From CAG-273 sp051891195 (lineage in GTDB: Bacteria > Bacillota > Clostridia > TANB77 > CAG-508): 24,847 nt of DNA. The stretch is taken from positions 1-24,847 of the forward strand of contig JBJFEZ010000060.1 of assembly GCA_051891195.1 (NCBI GenBank). The letters are read 5' to 3'. Made by a program: the position numbers and the translations under genes. Positions within the stretch are counted from its first letter, which is position 1. Each line of letters opens with the position of its first letter. Under the pieces are notes generated by a model. The model searched no databases and was not told the DNA's origin. It was given only the letters and a program-made list of their open reading frames with translations. Below, piece after piece: positions 7,701-15,077 of this stretch.

Positions 7701-7745
7701 GTTACATTTTTGTTACATTTTGGTCCTTTTGTTACAAAAATGTAA
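7701..7745. promoter_or_regulatory. Iterated GTTACA / TGTAA motifs, possible operator
   Basis: On the plus strand GTTACA occurs at 7701, 7712 and 7731. The last forms an inverted repeat, TTACA-AAAA-TGTAA (7732-7745). The cluster sits between two divergent promoters, for the surface cluster (minus) and the 335-residue gene (plus), so a regulator bound here could affect both. I do not match it to a known regulator. Confidence 0.35.
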
Positions 7746-7777
7746 TATTTTTGGAATGGTTTTTTTTTACACTATAT

Positions 7778-7785
7778 GTTATACT
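7778..7785 (+). promoter_or_regulatory. Extended -10 promoter of the 335-residue gene
   Basis: TGTTATACT is an extended -10 (TGn plus TATACT) about 37 bases before the start codon. No clear -35 lies at the right distance, only a T-run. The downstream AAAAGGAG is the ribosome site. Confidence 0.5.
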
Positions 7786-7822
7786 AGAATAAGAGTTATA
7801 CATAAGAAAAGGAGAAATTATT

Positions 7823-8830
7823 ATGGCAACTATAAATGCCTATCAAATTGATTTGTTAAAACCATATTTAAACACAAAAGAAATGAATTTTATTGAAAAT
7901 ATTGATGTTGAAAGTCAAAAGCTTAATCAAATGCTTACAAAAGAAACTGAACATAGAGACATTATGGCTAATTTTATTGACCACTTAAAAGATGCCATTT
8001 CTCGTTTAGAAGATGATCAATCTAACGAAGAATTCTTAGGAGTATTAGCAGAGGTTCAAGATATTTTTCAAAAAAGTAATGAAAATATTGAAAGCACTCA
8101 AAATTTAATTTTGTTATTTAATACTATTTATGAGAAAGTAAAGAACGACTCTATTATGCCAATTTCCAATGCTTCTGAATCACGTATTACTGTTAATGCA
8201 GTAATGCAATTTAAAGATGTTTTAAATGAATTTATGACTAAAAATGAAGAAGTTAAGTCAAAGCTTTTTTTAAGTAATATTAAATTTGACACTTTTTGGC
8301 AAAGAAGTAATATAAAAGAGTATGTTGCTCTTTTTGAAAAAAATGCTAATTCTTCGCTTTCATCAAAAGGACGCAATCATTTAAATCAAGATGAAATATC
8401 GGCTCCTAATATTGAAAATATTGAGGAAAATCATATTTTATTAATTTCTGAAAAGTTAAATAAAGTGTTTCTTCCTTTTACAAAACAAGAAATTTCTTTA
8501 TATTTGGAACAATATCCTAATGATTTCCATTCTTTTTCTGATGTAATAAAAAAAGAATTTATATTATCATTAGATTATTATATGAGATTTCCTGTTCTTG
8601 CAAGGTTTAGAGAAGCATATTCTCTTATTAGAGACAGAGAGTCTAAGTCTATTATAGATGCTTTTAAATTTGCAATAGATGTAATGTTTCATTATGAAAT
8701 TAACCCTGTTATTATAGCAGCTTGCAAAACTCAAGAGCAGTTTGAAAGATATTTAGATTGTATGAAAAGGAATCATTTAGAAGAATTTACAGATTTTGAA
8801 ATTAAATTTGAAGTAAGTCCAGTTGCATAA
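7823..8830 (+). CDS. Hypothetical protein, mostly helical, unknown function
   Basis: 335 residues with no signal peptide or membrane helix, rich in Glu, Lys, Asn, Ile and Phe. It reads as long helices with coiled-coil potential (residues about 20-140), an Asn/Ser-rich linker at about 175-200, and a second helical region. Conspicuous stretches are KSKLFLSNIKFDTFWQR, RFREAYSLIRDRESKS and a Cys-containing end region (AACKTQEQFERYLDCMKR). I do not recognise the family. The start follows AAAAGGAGAAATT. It is a single gene, divergent from the surface cluster and convergent with groEL, with which it shares a terminator. Codon and base use match the neighbours, so nothing points to recent transfer. 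Confidence 0.8.
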   Translation: MATINAYQIDLLKPYLNTKEMNFIENIDVESQKLNQMLTKETEHRDIMANFIDHLKDAISRLEDDQSNEEFLGVLAEVQDIFQKSNENIESTQNLILLFNTIYEKVKNDSIMPISNASESRITVNAVMQFKDVLNEFMTKNEEVKSKLFLSNIKFDTFWQRSNIKEYVALFEKNANSSLSSKGRNHLNQDEISAPNIENIEENHILLISEKLNKVFLPFTKQEISLYLEQYPNDFHSFSDVIKKEFILSLDYYMRFPVLARFREAYSLIRDRESKSIIDAFKFAIDVMFHYEINPVIIAACKTQEQFERYLDCMKRNHLEEFTDFEIKFEVSPVA

Positions 8831-8859
8831 AAAAGGAGAGCTTGTGCTCTCCTTTTTTT
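8829..8859. terminator. Bidirectional terminator between convergent genes
   Basis: The stem AAAAAAGGAGAGC/GCTCTCCTTTTTT with a TTGT loop has A-run and T-run on opposite sides, so it can stop transcription from both the 335-residue gene (plus) and groEL (minus). Confidence 0.9.
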
Positions 8860-10489
8860 AATACATTCCTTCCATTCCTGTTGCTTCGTGTTCATTACAT
8901 TTGCAACTATTTGGCTCTTTTTTGTCTGTTACCAAACTTTCTGTTGTTAATATCATTGATGCAATAGATACTGCATTTTGAAGTGCACTTCTAGATACTT
9001 TAGTAGGATCTACTATTCCCTCTTTTTTCATATCTACATATTCTTCTGTTGCAGCATTAAACCCAACTCCAACTGGACTGTTTTTTACTTTTTCTAGAAT
9101 TACTGATGGTTCTAAACCAGCATTTACAGAAATTTGTCTTACCGGTTCTTCTAGGGCTCTTAAGATTATTTTTCCACCTATTCTTTCATCTCCGTGTAAT
9201 TTTGAAACAAGTTCTTCTACTTTTGGAATTATATCTACATATGCAGTTCCACCACCTGGTACAATTCCTTCTTCTACTGCAGCTTTTGTTGCAGATAAAG
9301 CATCTTCAATTCTTAATTTTCTGTCTTTCATTTCAACTTCAGTAGCAGCTCCTACACCAATTACAGCAACTCCTCCAGCAATTTTAGCTAAACGTTCTTG
9401 TAGGTTTTCTTTTTCGTATTCGCTTTTTTCTTCTGCTATTTGTGCTTTTAATAGAGAAACTCTTTTTGCTATCTCTTCTTTATCTCCCATACCATCAACA
9501 ATTATTGTGTTTTCTTTTTGTACTTTAATTTGTCTTGCTCTACCTAGTTGTTCAATAGTGGCTTCTTTTAATTCTAGTCCTAAGTCTGATGTAATAACTT
9601 CTCCTCCTGTTAAAATAGCTATATCTTCTAGCATTTGTTTTCTCTTGTCTCCATAGCCAGGTGCTTTAACAGCTACTACATTTATAACTCCTCTTAATTT
9701 GTTTAAAATTAAAGTAGATAATGCTTCTGCTTCTACATCATCACATATAATTACTAGTTTGCCTGATTGTTGCATTAAACTTTCTAGTAATGGTAAAATT
9801 TCTTGAATATTGCTTATTTTTTTGTCAGTAATAAGTATATATGGATTATCCATAACAGCTTCCATTTTTTCTGTATCAGTTACCATATATGGAGATACAT
9901 ATCCTTTATTAAATTGCATTCCTTCTACTACATTTAACTCTGTTTGAGATGTTTTAGACTCTTCTATAGTAATTACGCCATCTTTAGAAACTCTTTCCAT
10001 TGCTTCAGATATAAGTTCTCCAACTTCTCTATTGTCTGCAGAAATACTTGCAACTCTTGCTATGTCTTCTTTTCCATTTATTTGTACACTAAATTCTTTT
10101 AAAGCATCTACAGCAACAGCAGCTGCTTTGTCCATACCTCTTTTAATAGCCATTGGGTCTCCACCTGCTGCTACGTTTTTTACACCTTCACGAATCATAT
10201 TTTGTGCTAAAACCATAGCTGTTGTAGTTCCATCTCCTGCAATATCATTTGTTTTTATAGAAACTTCTTTTACTATTTGAGCTCCCATATTTTCAAATGG
10301 GTCATCTAATTCAATTTCTTTTGCTATAGTTACACCATCATTTGTAATTAGTGGTGCTCCAAATTTTTTGTCCAAAACTACATTTCTACCTTTTGGACCT
10401 AATGTTACTTTTACTGTATCTGCTAATTTATTAACGCCATTTAAAAGGCTTTTTCTAGCTTCTTCACCAAATTTAATTTCTTTTGCCAT
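8858..10489 (-). CDS. groEL: Chaperonin GroEL
   Basis: The 60-kDa chaperonin subunit forms a double heptameric ring and folds proteins with GroES using ATP in the cytoplasm. The sequence shows the ATP site TLGPKGRNVVLD, NDGVTIAKE and GDGTTTA, the apical domain (GMQFNKGYVSPYM) and the equatorial return (PGGGTAY). At 543 residues it has normal length. The tail is not a long GGM repeat but SCKCNEHEATGMEGMY, with two Cys and one His just before a short GM-rich end. This is unusual but in frame and close to the terminator. The ribosome site is AGGAGG, 8 bases before ATG. The gene follows groES after 169 bases that contain a palindromic element (10534-10658). Confidence 0.97.
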   Translation of the reverse strand: MAKEIKFGEEARKSLLNGVNKLADTVKVTLGPKGRNVVLDKKFGAPLITNDGVTIAKEIELDDPFENMGAQIVKEVSIKTNDIAGDGTTTAMVLAQNMIREGVKNVAAGGDPMAIKRGMDKAAAVAVDALKEFSVQINGKEDIARVASISADNREVGELISEAMERVSKDGVITIEESKTSQTELNVVEGMQFNKGYVSPYMVTDTEKMEAVMDNPYILITDKKISNIQEILPLLESLMQQSGKLVIICDDVEAEALSTLILNKLRGVINVVAVKAPGYGDKRKQMLEDIAILTGGEVITSDLGLELKEATIEQLGRARQIKVQKENTIIVDGMGDKEEIAKRVSLLKAQIAEEKSEYEKENLQERLAKIAGGVAVIGVGAATEVEMKDRKLRIEDALSATKAAVEEGIVPGGGTAYVDIIPKVEELVSKLHGDERIGGKIILRALEEPVRQISVNAGLEPSVILEKVKNSPVGVGFNAATEEYVDMKKEGIVDPTKVSRSALQNAVSIASMILTTESLVTDKKEPNSCKCNEHEATGMEGMY

Positions 10490-10533
10490 TTTTAATCTTC
10501 CTCCTATTAAAATTTATTTTTTATAATTCTTTA

Positions 10534-10658
10534 TAATTTAAAAAGAATTGTTTTATTGCTAGGCAAAATTTATTTGAAAGGCAAGGGCGCATACAAGTGT
10601 ATGTAACCGCGTTTCAAATGAATTTTAACGACGCAAGAGAGCAATTATTTTTAAATTA
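10534..10658. repeat. 125-bp palindromic element between groES and groEL
   Basis: The ends are inverted repeats: TAATTTAAAAAGAATTG (10534-10550) against the complement of 10642-10658, 16 of 17 matching. Inside lie two nested stems: AAAATTTATTTGAAA (565-579 of this kilobase) with 10612-10626 (one G-U), and CATACA (10590-10595) with TGTATG (10598-10603). The right end touches the groES stop codon exactly. It resembles a MITE-like insertion or an RNA hairpin that separates groES from groEL in the message. It has no coding capacity. Confidence 0.7.
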
Positions 10659-10940
10659 TTATTCTACTACGGCTAAAATATCATTATATTTAACAATAAT
10701 TAATTCTTCGCCTTCATATTTTACTGTAGTTCCAGCATATTGATTTAATACTACCTTATCGCCTTCTTTTACACAAATTTCAATTTTCTTTCCTTCTGAA
10801 TCAGTTCCATCTCCTACCTTTAGCACTTTTGCAATTTGAGACTTTTCTTCTGATTTGCTTGATAAAATGATTCCACTTTTTGTTGTTTCCTCTTTTTCTA
10901 ACATTTTTACAATGATTCTGTCTCCTAATGGTTTTAACAT
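10659..10940 (-). CDS. groES: Co-chaperonin GroES
   Basis: The 93-residue lid of the GroEL chamber. Its sequence follows the family: LKPLGDRIIVKMLEKEETTKSGIIL at the start with the mobile loop (about 16-32), KVGDGTDSEGK, and the end LIIVKYNDILAVVE. The ribosome site is AGGAGG, 7 bases before ATG. It is the first gene of the groESL unit, regulated by the CIRCE-like operator and the sigma-A promoter upstream. Confidence 0.97.
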   Translation of the reverse strand: MLKPLGDRIIVKMLEKEETTKSGIILSSKSEEKSQIAKVLKVGDGTDSEGKKIEICVKEGDKVVLNQYAGTTVKYEGEELIIVKYNDILAVVE

Positions 10941-11009
10941 TAAAATTACCTCCTTTTTGTATTTCTCAATGTTTTATTATATGCTAATTTTATTTTTTTA
11001 GACTTAAAA

Positions 11010-11036
11010 TTAGCAGTCTTTTTTCGAGACTGCTAA
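11010..11036 (-). promoter_or_regulatory. CIRCE-like operator (HrcA site), variant
   Basis: TTAGCAGTC-N9-GACTGCTAA is a perfect inverted repeat with the exact 9-9-9 spacing of the CIRCE element (consensus TTAGCACTC-N9-GAGTGCTAA). Each arm differs from consensus by one base, and the change is symmetric. It lies just after the groESL promoter and about 70 bases before groES, where the HrcA repressor is expected to bind in Firmicutes. Confidence 0.88.
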
Positions 11037-11037
11037 T

Positions 11038-11066
11038 AATTTATACCTATTGTTATTAATTGTCAA
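11038..11066 (-). promoter_or_regulatory. Promoter of groESL
   Basis: On the minus strand TTGACA (11061-11066) precedes TAAATT (11038-11043) at 17 bases; TATAAA (11040-11045) at 15 bases is the alternative -10. It abuts the CIRCE-like operator. Confidence 0.7.
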
Positions 11067-11100
11067 GTATATTATTTAATAATTCACATTATTTTCACAA

Positions 11101-11170
11101 AAGTGTCGTTTTAGGGACGTTTGTTAAAACGACAAAGTGTCGTTTTGGGGACACAACTCAAAACGGCACT
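11101..11170. repeat. Tandem REP-like hairpins with GGGAC loops
   Basis: There are two adjacent palindromic units. Unit 1 is TGTCGTTTTA (11104-11113) with TAAAACGACA (11125-11134). Unit 2 is AGTGTCGTTTTG (11136-11147) with CAAAACGGCACT (11159-11170), with one G-U pair. Both loops are 11 bases and begin GGGAC. The 5' parts are a direct repeat, AAAGTGTCGTTTT plus GGGAC. This layout resembles REP-type elements that RAYT/Y1 transposases mobilise. It fills the space between the divergent groESL and mutS2 promoters. Confidence 0.7.
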
Positions 11171-11171
11171 C

Positions 11172-11200
11172 TTGTATTTTGTGCAATTTTATGGCATAAT
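11172..11200 (+). promoter_or_regulatory. Promoter of mutS2
   Basis: TTGTAT (11172-11177) and CATAAT (11195-11200) are 17 bases apart, with TG one base before the -10. The -35 box begins just after the REP-like repeat ends. Confidence 0.6.
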
Positions 11201-11226
11201 ATGTATATGTTTTTAAGGAGTTTTTT

Positions 11227-13578
11227 ATGGAAGCGTTATTAAATAAATTAGAATATACAAAAATTATTGACAATTTACAAAGCTATTGTAAAACTTATTT
11301 AGGTAAAAATGAATGTAATAATCTTGTTCCTTCTTTTACTTATGAAGAAGTTAAGTTCCTTCTTTTAGAGGTTAAAGATGCTGATACTCTTTTACATCAA
11401 AAAGGAGCTCCTCCTTTTTTTGAAGTTGAGGAATTAGAAAAATATATAAAAGTATTAGAAAGTAGTCAGACATTGTCTGTTAAGGGTTTGCTTGATATTG
11501 CTAGTCTTTTAAAAATGTCTAGAAATTTAAAAGAATATTTCTATGATAATAGTACCACTTGTTTTGATTATTTAGAAAAATATTTTGCTTATTTATATTC
11601 AAACCCTTCTATAGAGAAGAATATTTTTGATAAACTTGTTGATGAAAATACTGTTGCTGACAATGCTTCTAGTAAACTTGCAAGTTTGCGCAAAAACAGA
11701 AAGATATTGGAGCAAGAAGTTAAAGATAAATTAAATGGGTATATTCATTCTAGTACTTATGCCAAATACATTATGGAGCCAATAGTTACTATTCGTAATA
11801 ACCGTTATGTTATTCCTGTTAAAGAAGAATACAGAAGTAATATAAAAGGTTTTATTCACGATACTTCTAGTAGTGGTTCTACTTTATATATTGAGCCTAC
11901 CAGTGTTTTTGAATTGAACAATAAAATAAATCATATAAAAATGGAGGAAGATTTAGAAATTGAAAAAATTTTACAAATGCTTTCTGCTTCTTTATATGAT
12001 TATACTGAAGAGATAAAAAATAATCTAGTACTTGTTGGCAAGCTTGATTTAATTTTTGCTAAAGCTCATTTTGGTATTGAAAATGCAGCTATTATACCTG
12101 CTTTAAATAAAGAAAAATACATAGATTTATATAAAGCCAAACATCCTTTAATAGATAAAAATTCTGTTGTTCCTATAGATATTAGTTTAGGAAAGGATTA
12201 TATTTCACTTTTAATTACAGGTCCAAATACTGGAGGAAAAACTGTTGCTTTAAAAACTGTTGGTCTTTTATTACTTATGGCATATTCAGGTATTCCTATT
12301 TCTTGTAGTGAAAAAAGTAGTATTTGTGTATTTTCAAATATTTTTGCTGATATTGGAGATGAACAAAGCATTCAAGAGTCTCTTAGTACTTTTTCTTCTC
12401 ATATGAAAAATATTGTGTTTATTACAAATGAGGCTGATAGTAATAGTTTAGTATTATTAGATGAGCTTGGCTCTGGTACAGACCCATTAGAAGGTGCATC
12501 TCTTGCAATTAGTGTACTAAAATATTTAAAAGATATAAGTTGTTTAGTATGTTGTACTACACATTATCAAGAATTAAAAGAGTTTGCATTAGTTACAGAT
12601 GGTTTTGAAAATGCAAGTTTTGAGTTTGATTTAGAAAATTTAAAACCTACTTACAAACTATTAGTTGGCATTCCTGGTAAAAGCAATGCTTTTGCTATTA
12701 GTGAAAAACTAGGTTTAAACAAAGTAATTTTGGATAGCGCAGGTAATTATTTAAAAGAAGATAGAGTTTCAATAGAAGAATTATTAAAAAATATTTATGA
12801 TAATAAATTAGAAATTGACAAGCAAAAAGAAGAAATTGAAAAGAATTTAAGGCAAGTAGAAATTTTAAGAAAAAGTTTAGAACAAAAGCAAGATGATGTT
12901 TTACAGAAGAAAGCTAAGTTAATAGAAGATGCCAAATTAGAAGCTAGAGATATTTTGCTTTCTGCTAAAGAAGAAGCTACACAAATTATTCATAAGCTTA
13001 GCAGTTCTAATGATTTAAAAAATGCCAATAATTTAAGAAATAGTTTAAATGATAAGATTAAACAAATAAATTTGGTTCACTATAGTGAAATAGATAATAA
13101 CTATGAAGCTATAGCTGAAAATGATATTTTGGATGGTTTAAGTGTATATATTCCTTCTCTTCAGTCAAATGGAGTTATTGTAAGTAGTAAAATAAATAAA
13201 TCAAATGAAGTTCAAGTACAAGTTGGTAGTATGAAAATGAATATAAAATTGTCTGATTTAAGAAAATCTACAAATGTTGTTTCTAAACAGCCTACGGGAA
13301 AAGTTACTACTAATAAAGAGTCTAAATCTAAGACTATTTCGCCTGAAATAAATGTTATTGGGCAAAATGTTGATGAGGCTATATTTTTAATTGATAAATA
13401 TATAGATAATTGCTTTGTTGCTCACATTTCTCCTATTCGCATAGTTCACGGCAAAGGAACTGGAAAATTGCGTGAAGGTATTCATTTATATTTAAAAAAG
13501 CATCCAAATGTAAAGAGTTTTCGTGTTGGTACTTTTGGAGAAGGTGAAATGGGAGTTACTGTGGTTGAACTTAAATAG
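11227..13578 (+). CDS. mutS2: MutS2 (RqcU) ATPase with Smr domain
   Basis: A DNA- or ribosome-acting ATPase. MutS2 family members suppress recombination or split collided ribosomes for quality control. The order is a helical N-terminal clamp/lever region (1-300), Walker A GPNTGGKT (about 332-339), Walker B LLDELGSGTDP (about 408-418), a long coiled coil (about 515-600), and a C-terminal Smr domain (about 705-783) with the HGKGTGKL motif near 741. At 783 residues it is full length for the family. The start is fixed by AAGGAG, 6 bases upstream. It stands alone, with a structured repeat in place of an obvious terminator behind it. Confidence 0.95.
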   Translation: MEALLNKLEYTKIIDNLQSYCKTYLGKNECNNLVPSFTYEEVKFLLLEVKDADTLLHQKGAPPFFEVEELEKYIKVLESSQTLSVKGLLDIASLLKMSRNLKEYFYDNSTTCFDYLEKYFAYLYSNPSIEKNIFDKLVDENTVADNASSKLASLRKNRKILEQEVKDKLNGYIHSSTYAKYIMEPIVTIRNNRYVIPVKEEYRSNIKGFIHDTSSSGSTLYIEPTSVFELNNKINHIKMEEDLEIEKILQMLSASLYDYTEEIKNNLVLVGKLDLIFAKAHFGIENAAIIPALNKEKYIDLYKAKHPLIDKNSVVPIDISLGKDYISLLITGPNTGGKTVALKTVGLLLLMAYSGIPISCSEKSSICVFSNIFADIGDEQSIQESLSTFSSHMKNIVFITNEADSNSLVLLDELGSGTDPLEGASLAISVLKYLKDISCLVCCTTHYQELKEFALVTDGFENASFEFDLENLKPTYKLLVGIPGKSNAFAISEKLGLNKVILDSAGNYLKEDRVSIEELLKNIYDNKLEIDKQKEEIEKNLRQVEILRKSLEQKQDDVLQKKAKLIEDAKLEARDILLSAKEEATQIIHKLSSSNDLKNANNLRNSLNDKIKQINLVHYSEIDNNYEAIAENDILDGLSVYIPSLQSNGVIVSSKINKSNEVQVQVGSMKMNIKLSDLRKSTNVVSKQPTGKVTTNKESKSKTISPEINVIGQNVDEAIFLIDKYIDNCFVAHISPIRIVHGKGTGKLREGIHLYLKKHPNVKSFRVGTFGEGEMGVTVVELK

Positions 13579-13622
13579 TACTACTTACCACAGTTATACC
13601 AAGTTTACTTAACGCCCTCTAG

Positions 13623-13774
13623 TAGTGTAAAGTTTTTCATTTTTCTGCGTTCCGTCCCAACTACACAAGAAACCGTATTGCGCCTTGCTTAACCTTTCGT
13701 ACAATTCGCTAACGGTTTTTAGTTTGTTGGTCCCCACACAAGCTCCACTTGAAAAATTGAAAACCTTCACACTA
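13623..13774 (-). repeat. Structured intergenic repeat, copy 1
   Basis: Imperfect terminal inverted repeats (TAGTGTaAAGtTTTTCA at 13623-13639, partner within 13751-13774) flank a core. Read on the minus strand, the core matches copy 2 (17584-17705) in several blocks: GGAGC, GTGGGGACCnACAA, AAACCG, ATTG, CAAT, CGGTTTCTTG and AGTTGGG. The blocks pair with each other: AAACCGT with ACGGTTT, ATTG with CAAT, and CCAAC with GTTGG. It has no coding capacity. Confidence 0.7.
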
Positions 13775-13939
13775 CACGGGCTGTGACAGATAATTGAATT
13801 ATACCTTCTTGCGCAGGAATGTTATATGTATAAACCAACAAATTAATAAGCTATAATAAGCCGTAAATCGTAACTATTAATTTAGTAATATTATAATATT
13901 ATAATATTTTTTAAAAATACTAGCTTTTTTTATAATTTA

Positions 13940-13948
13940 TGTTATAAT
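13940..13948 (+). promoter_or_regulatory. Extended -10 promoter of the arginase-family gene
   Basis: TGTTATAAT (TG at 13940-13941, TATAAT at 13943-13948) is a strong extended -10. There is no good -35, as is common for this promoter type. Confidence 0.6.
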
Positions 13949-13953
13949 CTTTT

Positions 13954-13976
13954 TTATCAATGTTTGATAATTATCA
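13954..13976 (+). promoter_or_regulatory. Overlapping palindromes, possible operator
   Basis: TTATCAA-TGT-TTGATAA (13954-13970) is a perfect 7-3-7 inverted repeat. It overlaps the perfect 12-bp palindrome TGATAATTATCA (13965-13976). Both lie right after the -10, where a repressor would block initiation. The core resembles Fur-type half sites, but the spacing does not match a Fur box. Confidence 0.45.
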
Positions 13977-14012
13977 TCGTTGTGTTAAAAATAAAATAAA
14001 GAAGGTTACAAA

Positions 14013-15047
14013 ATGAAAAAAGTATCAATTATAAGTGCCTGCACAGATTTAGGTTTAAAAATTGATGGTGCTGAGCTTGGAGCACAAGCCTTAACAAAGG
14101 ACTTAAAATCAAGCAATATTTCTAAAAATTATATTTTAAAAAGTTCTAAAAAAACTGATGAAGCAAAACAAGTTAGCTCTTCTAATGAAGATATAAATAG
14201 TTTTGTAGAAAAGTTTGACTCGCTTTTACTAGATATGCACGAGTTACATTTTGAAGAATCTATGAGTGAAGAAGAAAAAACTGCATATTATACAAAAATG
14301 CATAACTTAGTTTTAGCTGTAAAAGATTTAGACACCAAAAATGAAAAAAGAAATTTAAAAGGCATTAATGAATTTAATGAAAATTCGTATAATGTTATAC
14401 GCCAAATTATACAAGATGGAGACTTTCCTTTACTTGTAGGTGGTGACCATATTACTGCTATTGGTTCAAGTTTAGCTTCAATTAAAGAGCATAAAAATTT
14501 GGGTATTATTTGGTTTGATTCACATGCAGATTATAATACTTACTCTACATCTGTTACAGGAAATTTACATGGTCTTCCTTTAGCTGTTGCTACACATTAT
14601 GAAAAAAATATTTTAGCAGATTTTCACAATGGACCATTTTTTAATCCTAAAAATACAGTTATTGTTGGCGGCAGAGATATTGACCCTTGGGAATGGGGAA
14701 ATGTTATTGACAGCGGTGTTACAGTATTTTCTACTGATGATATTAAAAAATATGGTGTAGAAGAAATTTGCCAAAAGGCTTTTAATATAGCTTCAAATGG
14801 AACTAATGGTGTTCATATTAGTTTAGATTTAGATATAATAGACCCAGAAGTTGCACCTGGTGTTTCTGTTCCTGCTAAAAACGGATTAAACCTAGAAGAA
14901 GCTTATTCTTTAGCAGATGAAATTACCAAATATAATGATATTATTAAATCTGCTGATTTAGTTGAGTATAATCCTTTGTTTGATAAAAATGATATTACTA
15001 AAGAAATTGCTATAAACATTTTAAATAAGTGGATTGATAAGTTTTAA
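14013..15047 (+). CDS. Arginase-family ureohydrolase
   Basis: A binuclear manganese ureohydrolase, most likely arginase (L-arginine to ornithine and urea). All six metal ligands are in place: H146 (GGDH), D169, H171 and D173 (FDSHAD), and D272 and D274 (SLDLDIIDP). VTGNLHGLPL (181-190) carries the His seen in arginases, and E318 in VEYNP fits the substrate-guanidinium Glu. The 344 residues exceed the usual ~300 because of an Asn/Glu/Lys-rich insert at about 45-120. Agmatinase or formimidoylglutamase are possible, but the GNLHG and HISLDLD phrases favour arginase. The start follows AAGAAGG. It is a single gene with its own promoter and operator, ending in a terminator shared with pheT. Confidence 0.85.
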   Translation: MKKVSIISACTDLGLKIDGAELGAQALTKDLKSSNISKNYILKSSKKTDEAKQVSSSNEDINSFVEKFDSLLLDMHELHFEESMSEEEKTAYYTKMHNLVLAVKDLDTKNEKRNLKGINEFNENSYNVIRQIIQDGDFPLLVGGDHITAIGSSLASIKEHKNLGIIWFDSHADYNTYSTSVTGNLHGLPLAVATHYEKNILADFHNGPFFNPKNTVIVGGRDIDPWEWGNVIDSGVTVFSTDDIKKYGVEEICQKAFNIASNGTNGVHISLDLDIIDPEVAPGVSVPAKNGLNLEEAYSLADEITKYNDIIKSADLVEYNPLFDKNDITKEIAINILNKWIDKF

Positions 15048-15075
15048 AAAAATCCCCGTAAAATCGGGGATTTTT
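15048..15075. terminator. Bidirectional terminator between arginase gene and pheT
   Basis: AAAAATCCCCG/CGGGGATTTTT forms an 11-bp perfect stem with a 6-base loop. The A-run and T-run make it active on both strands between the convergent genes. Confidence 0.92.
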
Positions 15076-15077
15076 AT

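Larger units (their letters stand above)
13579..14012. other. 434-bp gene-free stretch with repeat and arginase promoter
   Basis: No supported coding region. It holds the structured repeat (13623-13774), an AT-rich section with near-tandem TAATATTATAATATTATAATA-like runs at about 13888-13910, and the promoter/operator of the downstream gene (13940-13976). A 9-base match, TTTGTTGGT inside the repeat (13722-13730) and ACCAACAAA near 13834, is an inverted repeat of unknown meaning. Confidence 0.7.

Noticed and set aside
7476..7851. 67- and 81-residue frames around the divergent promoter region
   Set aside because: They overlap the real surface-protein gene or the regulatory region and lack ribosome sites.
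11060..11242. 60-residue plus-strand frame before mutS2
   Set aside because: Runs through the REP-like hairpins and into the mutS2 start; no ribosome site.
13965..13976. Fur box at the arginase promoter
   Set aside because: Half sites resemble TGATAAT, but they abut without the 7-1-7 spacing, so only a generic operator is called.
13579..14012. CRISPR array or tRNA genes in the long gap
   Set aside because: No regularly spaced repeats and no cloverleaf; the repeats present are palindromic and of one copy each.
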